A stretch of 64,000 nucleotides of DNA from CAYSCW01 sp964449165 (GTDB lineage: Bacteria; Acidobacteriota; Aminicenantia; Aminicenantales; Aminicenantaceae), in the NCBI GenBank assembly GCA_964449165.1, contig CAYVAT010000006.1, positions 70,151 to 134,150 of the forward strand, given 5' to 3'. The position numbers were made by a program, and so were the translations under genes. Below are positions 43,759 through 52,690 of the stretch, piece by piece. The stretch's first letter is position 1; every line of letters begins with the position of its first letter. The notes under the pieces were generated by a model, which worked only from the letters and a program-made list of their open reading frames with translations, ran no database searches and had not been told where the DNA came from.

Positions 43759-43887
43759 GATCGAGCCCAGGCTTTCATAGATTCCATAATTCTAAGAATT
43801 TATCATTTTAGTTTTCTTTCTTTCTGGCTTGGCAAGAATAGCCTCTCCTCCTTCAAAAAGTAAAAATTACTAAATATCTTCACTCCC

Positions 43888-43953
43888 CACGGATTTGGAA
43901 ATGCTTATTGCTGACGAGAATGGCTTGACAGTGGATTGTTTTCTTCTTTAAAA
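43888..43953 (+). promoter_or_regulatory. Repeat tail followed by the acyl-CoA ligase promoter
   Basis: The tail CACGGATTTGGAAATGCTTAT (43888-43908) is followed 16 bp later by a perfect TTGACA (43925-43930) and TTAAAA (43948-43953) with a 17-bp spacer. The GTG start at 43983 is preceded by GAGGAGGG. Confidence 0.65.
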
Positions 43954-43982
43954 TTGACCCAGCTTAAATCGAGGAGGGCAAA

Positions 43983-45773
43983 GTGGTAGAGACAATCAGT
44001 CAGCTCATTTTGAATACAGTCGAGTCGTTTCCCAAAGATGATTTGATGATGTACAAAAAAGAAGGGAAATATGTCGCTCTTTCCACCGAGGAAATTGGTA
44101 ACAGAGTTAAGTTTTTTTCTTTGGGCTTGAGAGCCTTGGGACAGAAAAAAGAAGATAAGCTCGTCATCCTCTCGGATAACAGACCGGAATGGATGATCAC
44201 AGACCTGGCCAATCTATGTTTGGGGGGAATAACAGTTCCTATCTATACCTCTCTGGTCCCAGATCAGATCAAGTATATCGTCGAAAATTCCGATGCCAGG
44301 ATAGTCGTCTGTTCCGATCAAGAACTATGGAAAAAGATAGAAACTGTCAAAGGTGAGCTGACAAATGTTTCCCATTACATCACTTTTGCTCAAGAAGCTC
44401 CTGAGGGGGTGCTGACTTTCCAAGGGGTGATGGATAAGGGCAGAAAACTTTATCAAGAAGATCCAGAAATTTTTCAAAAAAAGGCATTAGCCGTATTGCC
44501 CTCTGACATCGCTTCCATCATCTACACATCGGGGACCACTGGGATCCCGAAGGGAGTCATGTTGACTCATGGAAATTTTATCAGCAACGTGAAAAGTTGC
44601 TCAGAAATCATCCCCTTCTCAGATAAGGATACTGTACTTTCCTTCTTGCCGTTGTCACATGTTTTAGAGAGGATGGTAAGTTTCACCTACCTCTACAAGG
44701 GCTGTTCGATTGCTTATGCCGAAAGCATAGAAACCGTGGCCGAGAATTTACTTGAGGTCAGGCCCCATATCATGGTCAGTGTCCCTCGTGTTTTCGAAAA
44801 GATCTATTCCAAGGTCATGGACAATGTGCTCCAGAGCTCGGTTTTGAAGAGGAAAATCTTCTTCTGGGCTGTTAAGGTAGGAAGAGAGTATGGACAAAAA
44901 AAACTCCAGAATCAGCCTGTCTCTGGGTGGCTTCAATTCAGGAAGAATATCGCCCATAAACTTGTCTTTTCCAAGATCATTGAAAGGACAGGAGGCAGGG
45001 TCAGATTTTTTGTCTCTGGAGGAGCTCCTCTTTCCAAAGATATTGCGGAATTCTTCTATGCCATGGGGCTAGTCGTTCTCGAAGGATATGGTTTAACAGA
45101 GACATCTCCTGTCATCGCCGTCAATGTGCTTGATCATATCAGGTTTGGAACTGTAGGGAGAGCCATTCCTGGAGTGGAAGTGAAAATTGCCGAAGACGGA
45201 GAGATACTGACCAGGGGGCCTCACGTGATGAAAGGCTACTACAAGATGGAGGCTGAGACAGAGGAAGCTTTCAAAGGAGGCTGGTTCCATACAGAAGACA
45301 TCGGCTATTTGGATGAAGACGAATTTCTAGTCATCACCGACAGAAAGAAAGATATCATCGTTACGGCGGGAGGAAAGAATGTTGCCCCTCAACCCATCGA
45401 AAACATTTTGAAAACGAATCCTTATATTTCCAATGCCATGGTCATTGGTGATAAGAAAAAATTTGTCTCTGCTTTGATCGTGCCTGATTTCGATAAATTA
45501 GTAGATTACGCCCAATACAATAAGATCCCCTACGAGAACCTTAGTGAGCTGGTTAAGGATGAAAGAGTGATCAATTTCCTGCATTCGGAAGTGGATCGAT
45601 CCACGCCTGGGCTTTCTTCCTATGAGAAGGTTAAAAAGATTGCTCTTCTGGATCGAGATTTCGAGATTGAGAAAGGAGAGATCACTCCTACCCTGAAGGT
45701 TAAAAGGAATATTGTGGAGAAGAAGTATGCTGACTTGATTGAATCCATGTATAGAGAAGATTTGGGTATGTAA
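43983..45773 (+). CDS. Long-chain fatty-acid--CoA ligase (AMP-forming)
   Basis: The 596-residue enzyme activates fatty acids to acyl-CoA. The GTG start is set by GAGGAGGG five bases upstream. The AMP-binding motif is IIYTSGTTGIPKGVMLTHGN, then FVSGGAPLSKDIAEFFYAMG, VLEGYGLTETSPVIAVN and the hinge ITDRKKDIIVTAGGKNVAP. The length and FLPLSHVLERM segment match the bacterial FadD15/ACSL-like branch of about 600 residues. It probably feeds the acyl-CoA dehydrogenase elsewhere in the window. Confidence 0.93.
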   Translation: MVETISQLILNTVESFPKDDLMMYKKEGKYVALSTEEIGNRVKFFSLGLRALGQKKEDKLVILSDNRPEWMITDLANLCLGGITVPIYTSLVPDQIKYIVENSDARIVVCSDQELWKKIETVKGELTNVSHYITFAQEAPEGVLTFQGVMDKGRKLYQEDPEIFQKKALAVLPSDIASIIYTSGTTGIPKGVMLTHGNFISNVKSCSEIIPFSDKDTVLSFLPLSHVLERMVSFTYLYKGCSIAYAESIETVAENLLEVRPHIMVSVPRVFEKIYSKVMDNVLQSSVLKRKIFFWAVKVGREYGQKKLQNQPVSGWLQFRKNIAHKLVFSKIIERTGGRVRFFVSGGAPLSKDIAEFFYAMGLVVLEGYGLTETSPVIAVNVLDHIRFGTVGRAIPGVEVKIAEDGEILTRGPHVMKGYYKMEAETEEAFKGGWFHTEDIGYLDEDEFLVITDRKKDIIVTAGGKNVAPQPIENILKTNPYISNAMVIGDKKKFVSALIVPDFDKLVDYAQYNKIPYENLSELVKDERVINFLHSEVDRSTPGLSSYEKVKKIALLDRDFEIEKGEITPTLKVKRNIVEKKYADLIESMYREDLGM

Positions 45774-45814
45774 AAATCGATGGATAAATCCCCTTTAAAA
45801 GACTTAGGCTCGAA

Positions 45815-46537
45815 TCAGGCTGATTTTTCTTTTTCTTCCTGCCAGTAAAGAATCCTTCCGCAGTTTTCACAGATGATAAGCTCGTTTTCTGACTTGAGTT
45901 CATTCAACATCTGGGGTCTGATCCGCATATGACACATAGAACAGAAATCGTCTCGAACAGGAGAGAGGGCGATGCCGTTCTTGTTGTTATATATTTTCAG
46001 GTAAAGACTGACCTGGATTGGAGGAATTTTTGGCAGGAGCTTCTCTTTGCTTTCAAGGAGCTTCGTCTTTTTTCCCTCAGCTTCTTTTGATCTTTGCCTG
46101 AGTGTCTCTTTTTCCTTCGAATATTTTTCGTTAGTGATCTCCGCCTTTTTGGTGGATTCTTTTATTTCTTTCTCGATATCGTCAGCCAGCAGCATATCGC
46201 TTATAATTTCTTCTTCAAGTTGATCCATCTTTTTCTGTGCTTCTTCGATTTCTTTAAGCAGGGAGCTGTATTCTTTGTTGGTTTTAACCTCGTTGAGTTG
46301 GCGTTTGTACTTTGAAATTTGGCCCTTGATATCCTGGGTTTGGGTTTCTAGGTTCCTCCTCCTTTTCTGGTTTTGGGCAAGTTTTTCTTTTGCCTGGAGG
46401 ACGATCAGGGAGCTTTCTTCGATTTTTTTGTCAATCTCTTCTAATTGGAGGGGGATATTTTGGAGGAAAAGAGATATTTTATGTATTTCTGAATCGAGAT
46501 ACTGCAGTTTGATTAAATTCTCAAAGTCGCTATCCAC
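45815..46537 (-). CDS. Coiled-coil protein with C4 zinc ribbon (DUF164-type)
   Basis: This 240-residue protein has a long coiled coil over about residues 1-180 and a C-terminal zinc ribbon, CSMCHMRIRPQ and CENCGRILYW, the pattern of the CT398-like/DUF164 family. Members are often encoded near dnaG and rpoD, as here, and may act in nucleic-acid handling; no reaction is established. It lies downstream of rpoD and a tRNA on the same strand. Confidence 0.88.
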   Translation of the reverse strand: MDSDFENLIKLQYLDSEIHKISLFLQNIPLQLEEIDKKIEESSLIVLQAKEKLAQNQKRRRNLETQTQDIKGQISKYKRQLNEVKTNKEYSSLLKEIEEAQKKMDQLEEEIISDMLLADDIEKEIKESTKKAEITNEKYSKEKETLRQRSKEAEGKKTKLLESKEKLLPKIPPIQVSLYLKIYNNKNGIALSPVRDDFCSMCHMRIRPQMLNELKSENELIICENCGRILYWQEEKEKSA

Positions 46538-46558
46538 ATTTTTTCCTCAACTGGGAAA

Positions 46559-46630
46559 TGGGCCTACCAGGATTCGAACCTGGGACCTGCCGGTTATGAG
46601 CCGGTGGCTCTACCGCTGAGCTATAGGCCC
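46559..46630 (-). tRNA. tRNA with CAT anticodon (elongator Met or Ile2)
   Basis: The minus strand folds with acceptor GGGCCTA/TAGGCCC, D-stem GCTC/GAGC, anticodon loop CTCATAA on a CCGG/CCGG stem, and T-arm CCAGG/CCTGG. The first pair is G1:C72, so it is not the initiator. A CAT anticodon can be elongator Met or lysidine-modified Ile; the sequence resembles both. CCA is not encoded. Confidence 0.92.
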
Positions 46631-46670
46631 TTCCCTTCTTATAACAAATCTAAAATTTCAAGTCAATTTG

Positions 46671-46716
46671 GGAAGGGCTTCGGATGGAAATGAACCGACG
46701 CCTCATCATCTGATTA
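46671..46716 (+). repeat. Remnant of the composite repeat core (right arm only)
   Basis: GGGCTTCGGATGG followed by AATGAACCGACGCCTCATC matches the right arm and outer stem of the core, with the left half missing. It lies between the rpoD stop and the tRNA. Confidence 0.5.
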
Positions 46717-46830
46717 GAGGTAAAATTTTCACATATTACCGAGATAGTGAGTAACCATGAATAGAACGAAGGAAAATTCCCATTAGTGGAAATAGAGGGA
46801 AAGGTTCTGGATTAGAAATGCCTCCTCAAA

Positions 46831-48453
46831 TCAATCAGTGTTAGCAAAAGACTTCAACTTTCTGCTGCGACTGGGATGCTTCAGCTTTCTTAGCGCCTTT
46901 GCCTCAATCTGGCGGATTCGCTCTCGAGTTACCTTGAACTGTTGTCCCACTTCTTCCAGAGTGTGTTCGTTACCGTCTCCTAAACCGAATCTCATCTTTA
47001 AGACTTTTGCTTCTCTCTCAGTAAGGGATTTTAAAGCTTCCTCGATCTGCTCCCTCAGATTGATATGAATGACGGTATCCGGAGGGGATGGCATGAGCTT
47101 ATCCTCTATAAAATCCCCCAAATGACTGTCCTCTTCCTCTCCTATGGGGGTTTCCAGAGATATGGGCTCTTGGGCGATCTTTATGATTTTTCTGACCTTG
47201 TTCACAGGCATGTCCATTTTCCTGGCAATTTCCTCACTAGAAGGCTCTCTCCCAACCTCTTGGACTAAACTTCTGGATACTCTAATCAGCTTGTTGATGG
47301 TTTCGATCATATGCACAGGTATGCGGATGGTTCGTGCCTGGTCAGCGATTGCGCGGGTGATGGCTTGCCTTATCCACCACGTTGCATAAGTAGAGAATTT
47401 GTATCCACGCCGGTATTCAAACTTCTCCACAGCTTTCATCAAACCCATGTTTCCTTCTTGGATCAAATCCAAGAACTGAAGTCCGCGGTTGCTGTATTTT
47501 TTGGCTATGGACACTACCAATCTTAAATTGGCAGCCACAAGCTCCTTTTTTGCCTGATCGCTGATCTTTTTTCCGGTAGTGATGGCTCGGAGTGTTTTTC
47601 TCAATGCTTGGGAATCGAGCCCAATCTCCTTGTGGTATGTGCGGAGAAGTTTATTGATTTCTTTAATTTTTTTCTTTAGCTCCGCCTTTCTTTCCTTTCT
47701 CTTAACACGACTCAGGGAGAGGTTAAGCTCCTCTTTTGACTCTTCCAATTCGTTTATAACTTTGAGCTTATCTCGGAGAATCTCGATGATCTTTTCTCGG
47801 TGATCAGAGAGGATATTAAGCTGTTGGATGAAACGGCTCATCTGGATGATGAGACGTCCTCTCTGGATCCTGTATTTCTTGGTTGATGGCAGTCTGTCAA
47901 ACTTGGCACTCAGCTTTCTTATCCTTTTTATTTTGGAGGCGATCTGTTTACGTTTTTCCTCCAGCTTGCCTTCGGAAACATCCTCTTCACTGAGATCAAA
48001 CATTTCGTGGATGATTTCGGGATCTTCGTTGATTTTCTCTTCCAGGTTCAGGACTTCGTTGAGTACCAGGCGGGTTTTGGAGAGGGCCTTGATAATCGCT
48101 TTCTCGCCTCTTTCGATCTCTCTGGCAATGGCGATTTCACCCTCCCGGGTGAGGAGCGAGATATTGCCCATCTCCCGAAGGTAAAGTTTTACGGGATCGG
48201 TTGTCCTTTCCAAACCTTCCAGGGAAACAAGGCTGCTCTTTTTTCTCTTGGGAACAGCTTCTTTTTGCCTGCTATCCAGGATTTTGATTCCGTAGTCATC
48301 CATAGAGCTGAGAAAATCATCGAATTCCTGATCATCATCCAGATCGTCGTGGAAAGTTTTATCGATCTCTTCGAAAAGAAGATATCCTTGCTTTTTTCCT
48401 TTAGAGATGAGCTGATGGATTTCATCCTTTTGGTATTTATCTTCGGAAGGCAA
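46831..48453 (-). CDS. rpoD: RNA polymerase primary sigma factor (sigma70)
   Basis: This 540-residue factor has region 1.2 (TDPVKLYLREMGNISLL), region 2 with LVVSIAKKYSNRGLQFLDLI and YKFSTYATWWIRQAITRAI, region 3 RIPVHMIETINK and region 4 with TLEEVGQQFKVTRERIRQIEA. It contains a helical, Lys/Glu-rich non-conserved region between 1.2 and 2 (about residues 130-290) and a short region 1.1. It lies 54 bp downstream of dnaG on the same strand, the usual macromolecular-synthesis pairing, here without rpsU. Confidence 0.96.
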   Translation of the reverse strand: MPSEDKYQKDEIHQLISKGKKQGYLLFEEIDKTFHDDLDDDQEFDDFLSSMDDYGIKILDSRQKEAVPKRKKSSLVSLEGLERTTDPVKLYLREMGNISLLTREGEIAIAREIERGEKAIIKALSKTRLVLNEVLNLEEKINEDPEIIHEMFDLSEEDVSEGKLEEKRKQIASKIKRIRKLSAKFDRLPSTKKYRIQRGRLIIQMSRFIQQLNILSDHREKIIEILRDKLKVINELEESKEELNLSLSRVKRKERKAELKKKIKEINKLLRTYHKEIGLDSQALRKTLRAITTGKKISDQAKKELVAANLRLVVSIAKKYSNRGLQFLDLIQEGNMGLMKAVEKFEYRRGYKFSTYATWWIRQAITRAIADQARTIRIPVHMIETINKLIRVSRSLVQEVGREPSSEEIARKMDMPVNKVRKIIKIAQEPISLETPIGEEEDSHLGDFIEDKLMPSPPDTVIHINLREQIEEALKSLTEREAKVLKMRFGLGDGNEHTLEEVGQQFKVTRERIRQIEAKALRKLKHPSRSRKLKSFANTD

Positions 48454-48507
48454 TTTTTCTATCTCCTAACCTTGAATAAAACTCTACCTTTTATTATAAC
48501 TTATTTT

Positions 48508-50244
48508 TTAGTCATTCCGTTTCGATAACAGCAGTATTTCTTTGGCCAGATCCAATCTCTGGTTGAGAAGAGATCTCAGTTTTTCCCTTTCACCCTGTTT
48601 TTCCAATCTAGCGATTTCAGTCTTCAATTTTTTTACCCTTTTTTCAAGGGAAAGTTTTCTTAGAGTGAAAAGACAGTCCAAGGCCTCTTCTAGAGTGGGG
48701 CTTTGCTCTTTTTCCATCAGGATTTCCGAGAGACAGCTCATCAGGGATTGATCAATTTTTTCTGTAATTTCATAAAAATCCAGGTTCTTCCCATTCTTGA
48801 AAGAATCTGAGAGAACTCGAAATATTGGTTCACTCTGTAATTCCCGAAAGTCTTCTTCCTTCATCTCCGAGTAGACATAAGGAGCGATGAGCTTATCTCC
48901 CATGAGTATTTGAAGAAGTCTCTTCTCAGCGAGATAAAATGACTTTCTTTCTGTGCTCTCACCCTTGATTGATTTCTGGCGGGTTACAGAGCGCAAGACT
49001 TCTTCTTCCACATCAAGGTATTCGCTGGCTTTTTTCAAATATTCACTGCGAACTACTCGGTCTGGGATTTTCCCGATTTCTTCCACCACGGACCTGACAA
49101 CTTTGCTTTTCTCTTCTGGTGTTCCTCTTTTTTCTTCCAGAAGATGGAAGTCTATCAGTAACTTCAATCCAGGAGTACTTTTTTCCACTAGGTCTTTAAA
49201 AGCTTCTGGACCGTGTTGGCGGATGAAGCTGTCAGGATCCATTTTAGGGGGCAGGTTCAGGACCTTGATTTCGACACCATTTTCGAAACAGAGCGAGATT
49301 GCTCGCACAGCTGCTTTCTTTCCTGCAGAATCGGCATCATAACCGACCACTAGCCGGGGTGCAAACTTTTTAGCAAGGATAACCTGATCAGGCGTCAGAC
49401 TGGTTCCTAAAGAGGCAGCGATGTTTCTTATCCCGGTCTTGTAGAGGGAGACAAAATCTGTATAACCTTCGACCAGAATCACTTCTCCTTTTTCGCGGAT
49501 GGCTTCCCTGCAGAAATTCAGGCCATAGAGCATTTTTCCCTTGGAGTATACTGGAGTATCTGGGGAATTCAAATATTTGGGGTCGTCATCGAGAATAGTC
49601 CTCCCCCCGAAAGCAATCACTTTTCCAGTGAGATTGAATATGGGGAAGATGATCCTTCCCCTGAATCGATCGTAATAACCTTCCTTCTTCTGCCGGAGAA
49701 TAACCAATCCAGCTTTCTCAAGATCCAGGGGGGAGACGTTTTTCCCCCGAAAAAAAGAAAGAAGAGAATCCCAGGAATTCAGGGCATATCCAATCTTAAG
49801 GGCCTGGATAATTTCTTCTGAGATATTTCTCTTCTTCAAGTAATGGAGCGCTTCTTTTCCTTCCCGAGTGTTAAACAGGTTTTTCTTGAAAAAAGCGAGA
49901 GCACTTTGGTTTATCTTGTCTATTTTTTCTTCCAATTTTTGTTGCTGGGCAGATAATTGTCTTTTTTGAGGAAGAGGGATGTTATATTTTTCAGCCAGAA
50001 ATCTCAGAGCTTCAGGAAAGCTCAGGTTTTCCTTTTCCATGACTAGGGTGAAGATATCCCCTCCCATCCCGCAGCCGAAACAGTGGAAGAGCTGTTTTTC
50101 ATCGTCTACGGTAAAGGAGGGATCCTTCTCAGAATGGAAAGGACAGAGTCCTACGTGCCGTCTTCCTCGTCTCTTCAAGGTGGTGTATTGAGAGGCAATA
50201 TCGACGATATTGGCTGTCTGTCTTACTTGATCAACAATCTCCAT
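48508..50244 (-). CDS. dnaG: DNA primase
   Basis: The 578-residue primase makes RNA primers at the replication fork. The zinc-binding domain is CPFHSEKDPSFTVDDEKQLFHCFGCG with the Cys-His-Cys-Cys pattern (CPFH and CFGC are the ends). The TOPRIM core has EGYTDFVSLYKTGI and VVGYDADSAGKKAA. The C-terminal helicase-binding part is short and diverged. It is preceded by a near-consensus promoter and followed by rpoD. Confidence 0.96.
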   Translation of the reverse strand: MEIVDQVRQTANIVDIASQYTTLKRRGRRHVGLCPFHSEKDPSFTVDDEKQLFHCFGCGMGGDIFTLVMEKENLSFPEALRFLAEKYNIPLPQKRQLSAQQQKLEEKIDKINQSALAFFKKNLFNTREGKEALHYLKKRNISEEIIQALKIGYALNSWDSLLSFFRGKNVSPLDLEKAGLVILRQKKEGYYDRFRGRIIFPIFNLTGKVIAFGGRTILDDDPKYLNSPDTPVYSKGKMLYGLNFCREAIREKGEVILVEGYTDFVSLYKTGIRNIAASLGTSLTPDQVILAKKFAPRLVVGYDADSAGKKAAVRAISLCFENGVEIKVLNLPPKMDPDSFIRQHGPEAFKDLVEKSTPGLKLLIDFHLLEEKRGTPEEKSKVVRSVVEEIGKIPDRVVRSEYLKKASEYLDVEEEVLRSVTRQKSIKGESTERKSFYLAEKRLLQILMGDKLIAPYVYSEMKEEDFRELQSEPIFRVLSDSFKNGKNLDFYEITEKIDQSLMSCLSEILMEKEQSPTLEEALDCLFTLRKLSLEKRVKKLKTEIARLEKQGEREKLRSLLNQRLDLAKEILLLSKRND

Positions 50245-50279
50245 CTTTGATGTCGCAGTATAAACCTACTCACATAGTA

Positions 50280-50308
50280 AATATAGGGGTGAATTTGCCA
50301 TTTGTCAA
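50280..50308 (-). promoter_or_regulatory. Near-consensus promoter for dnaG-rpoD
   Basis: On the minus strand TTGACA (50303-50308) and TATATT (50280-50285) are spaced by 17 bp, 36 bp before the dnaG ATG. Confidence 0.65.
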
Positions 50309-50480
50309 GCGGCTAAGTGCTTAAAAAATAAAGTGGTTATGAATTTTTTGTCTTTTATCCATCAACTGATGTGTTTTTCTATAAAATACTATAGAATAAG
50401 GCTCACAGTCGCTGTCGATAAAGCAATTGAGGAATGCCATTTGGACAAACGTGATGTTTGATGAATAGAAAACAGCTTTT

Positions 50481-50510
50481 TTATCCACGGAGAAGGCAGG
50501 TTGTGGATAG
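50481..50510. promoter_or_regulatory. Two inverted DnaA-box-like 9-mers
   Basis: TTATCCACG (50481-50489) and, on the other strand, CTATCCACA (50502-50510) each differ by one base from the consensus TTATCCACA. They lie between dnaG and larB. Two sites alone are not an origin. Confidence 0.35.
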
Positions 50511-50536
50511 TCCGGAAGTCATAGACCATCAAATAC

Positions 50537-51280
50537 TCACAGATGGTTAATGAGGCTTGCTAGATAGGCAGCGCCGAATCCGTTATCGATGTTCACCACT
50601 CCCACACCACCGGGACATGAATTGAGCATTGCTAACAGAGCTGCCAATCCATTAAGGCTGGCTCCGTAGCCGATACTGGTAGGGACACCTATGATGGGAA
50701 TATCAGTGATTCCAGCGACCACACTGGGCAGTGCCCCTTCCATTCCAGCTATGACGATGATGACTCTGGCATCCTTAATCTTTTCTATCTCTCCAAACAG
50801 ACGATGGATTCCAGCTACTCCCACATCGTATATTTTTTCAACCTTATTCCCCAAGAGGTCGCAGGTCACACTGGCTTCTTCGGCAATGGGAATATCCGAC
50901 GTTCCTGCTGTGATGATCACGATTTTTCCTTTTCCGGGAGAAGGCTTTTTCTTCTTGAGATAGGCAGTCTTGCCTAGTGCATTATAGCGGATAGTGGGGA
51001 TTTCTTTCTTAATCTTCTTAAAAATCTCGGGCTCCACTTTGGTCACTAAGAGATTGCTTCGTTTTTTGAGAATCTCCAGGGCGATCTTTAAGATCTGGTC
51101 CTCTGTTTTTCCTCCTCCGTAGACCATCTCAGGAAATCCTCTCCTCAGTTCGCGATGATGATCGATTTTAGCGAAGCTGAGATCTTTATATGGATAATCC
51201 TTTAAAAGCCGAAGTGCCTTTTCGGGAGAAATCTTTCGCTCAAAGACCTCTCTCAGGACATTTTCGAGTTGTGCCTTCAT
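50537..51280 (-). CDS. larB: LarB-like protein (pyridinium-3,5-biscarboxylate synthase)
   Basis: The 247-residue protein has a helical N-terminus and a PurE-like C-terminal domain: VIITAGTSDIPIAEEA, DVGVAGIHRLFGEI, VIVIAGMEGALPSVVAG, IGVPTSIGYG and VVNIDNGFGAAYLA. This is the LarB pattern. LarB makes the first intermediate of the nickel-pincer cofactor for lactate racemase and related isomerases. LarC and LarE genes are not in the window. GKTEDQILKIAL fits LarB rather than PurE. Confidence 0.9.
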   Translation of the reverse strand: MKAQLENVLREVFERKISPEKALRLLKDYPYKDLSFAKIDHHRELRRGFPEMVYGGGKTEDQILKIALEILKKRSNLLVTKVEPEIFKKIKKEIPTIRYNALGKTAYLKKKKPSPGKGKIVIITAGTSDIPIAEEASVTCDLLGNKVEKIYDVGVAGIHRLFGEIEKIKDARVIIVIAGMEGALPSVVAGITDIPIIGVPTSIGYGASLNGLAALLAMLNSCPGGVGVVNIDNGFGAAYLASLINHL

Positions 51281-51370
51281 TTTTCATAAGTCTACCATAT
51301 GTTATGGAGAATTCATAGATATCAAGGAAGGACACAGATACACCTGCTCCGTAACAGCTAATGATTAAGC

Positions 51371-51449
51371 CATAGCAGCGGTTCTCCTCCATCCTTGCCA
51401 GGACCCGTCCTTAAAAAAGCACAATTATCGCGGGAAAAATGATGCTTAC
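51371..51449 (+). repeat. Composite repeat with a shortened core, full tail, before lpxC
   Basis: CAGCGGTTCTCCTCCATCC and CTTGCCAGGACCCGTCC give the left arm and part of the centre, then the core stops. The tail ATCGCGGGAAAAATGATGCTTAC (51427-51449) ends 16 bp before the -35 box of the lpxC promoter. Confidence 0.7.
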
Positions 51450-51465
51450 CTTTGACTCCAAAAAT

Positions 51466-51496
51466 TTGACAGCAGGATCTGGATATGAGGTATACT
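51466..51496 (+). promoter_or_regulatory. Candidate lpxC promoter
   Basis: TTGACA (51466-51471) and TATACT (51491-51496) are 19 bp apart, slightly long. The predicted transcript begins about 12 nt before the ATG at 51515. Confidence 0.45.
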
Positions 51497-51514
51497 TGTT
51501 GAAGCGAGAAGCCG

Positions 51515-52351
51515 ATGAAGCAGATGTGCACTGTCGAGAGGAAGGTGAGTATTTCTGGAATAGGAATCCATACTGGAAAATATGTCAACGTTCGATTAAA
51601 ACCTTCATCTTTAGGAAGGATTGTCTTTCGCAGAACAGATTTAGATAATCTTGAAATTCCTCTTGATTGGCGGAACATGCGGGCAAACAACAGCTCTTCA
51701 CTTGTTTCTCGAGTGTGCCAGATTCAAACTCTGGAACATCTGTTGGCAGTTCTTCATGTCTTCGGTATCGATAGCTTGCTGGTAGATATGGATGGAGACG
51801 AGATTCCTATTGGAGATGGAAGCGCTTTCCTTCTTGCCCAAGCCATACACCAAGCGGGTCTAAGACCACTTCCTAGAAAGAGGAAATCCATTAAGATCGC
51901 AAGGCCCTTCACGGTACGGGAAAAAAATGCTTCTGTCTCATTCTTCCCGGATGAGGAATTCCGCATCACCTACTGTATCGAATTCGATCATCCTGCTATC
52001 ATGAGACAAGAAAAAAGCTTCTTAGTGGAGAAGGATAATTTTATCAAAGAAATAGCCCCTGCCCGTACTTTCGGGTTCTTGAAGGACGTTTCAGCTCTCA
52101 GGCAACAGGGTTTGGCCCTGGGAGGATCGCTGGAGAATGCCTTAATTCTGGATGAGAAAAGAGTTATAAACGGACCTCTCAATTTTCCTGATGAGTTTGT
52201 CCGTCATAAAATCTTGGATTTTATCGGAGATCTCTCCCTTGCAGGCCGTTCCCTTATCGGGCATTTCAAGGCCTATAAAGCCGGACATACTCTTCACTTG
52301 AAAGCTGTCCGTTTCCTTCTGGAAAATCCACAATTCTGGAACTATGTCTGA
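51515..52351 (+). CDS. lpxC: UDP-3-O-acyl-N-acetylglucosamine deacetylase
   Basis: The 278-residue zinc enzyme commits UDP-sugar to lipid A. It has VSISGIGIHTGKYVNVRLKP, the zinc His in QTLEHLLAVL, IPIGDGSAF, and the second zinc site HKILDFIGDLSLAGR with the catalytic HFKAYKAGHTLH. This marks an LPS-making, Gram-negative cell. It stands alone here, without other lpx genes. Confidence 0.95.
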   Translation: MKQMCTVERKVSISGIGIHTGKYVNVRLKPSSLGRIVFRRTDLDNLEIPLDWRNMRANNSSSLVSRVCQIQTLEHLLAVLHVFGIDSLLVDMDGDEIPIGDGSAFLLAQAIHQAGLRPLPRKRKSIKIARPFTVREKNASVSFFPDEEFRITYCIEFDHPAIMRQEKSFLVEKDNFIKEIAPARTFGFLKDVSALRQQGLALGGSLENALILDEKRVINGPLNFPDEFVRHKILDFIGDLSLAGRSLIGHFKAYKAGHTLHLKAVRFLLENPQFWNYV

Positions 52352-52622
52352 TGATTTGATTTTTCCAGAAAGAATGGCGTCTCCCGAAACAAAATTTCTT
52401 CAAGAGCCATTTTGCGTCTGTGAGGAAAGAACTTAAAGAAATGAAAATTGAGGATAATACAGTTAAGACAAGAAATCTGTTTTAGATTTTATCCTTTCAC
52501 CCTTGTAAGCAGGAAAAATCATCTTGGGATTCATCCCTAAAGGCGATTTACTCAGGTTTTGAAATTGAAAAGAATGATTTTGAGAAAGAAGCTGTGGGGA
52601 GGAGGAACATGAGGGCTTTCCC

Positions 52623-52651
52623 TTGTCAAATTCTGTATTCTGAGATAGAAT
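52623..52651 (+). promoter_or_regulatory. Promoter for the TPR-glmU-glmS operon
   Basis: TTGTCA (52623-52628) and TAGAAT (52646-52651) are 17 bp apart, 39 bp before the TTG start at 52691. The 339-bp gap 52352-52690 holds nothing else beyond a 14-codon frame with a strong ribosome binding site at 52609, which I do not accept as a gene. Confidence 0.6.
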
Positions 52652-52690
52652 GAGTGATACTTTTTATTGAAGTTATCAAGGGAGGGAAAA

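Noticed and set aside
46559..46630. Initiator tRNA-fMet
   Set aside because: The first acceptor pair is G1:C72, whereas initiators have an unpaired first position.
52609..52653. A 14-codon frame with a strong GGAGGAGG in front, upstream of the TPR gene
   Set aside because: The better promoter lies inside this frame, so it would not be on the main transcript; too short to support.
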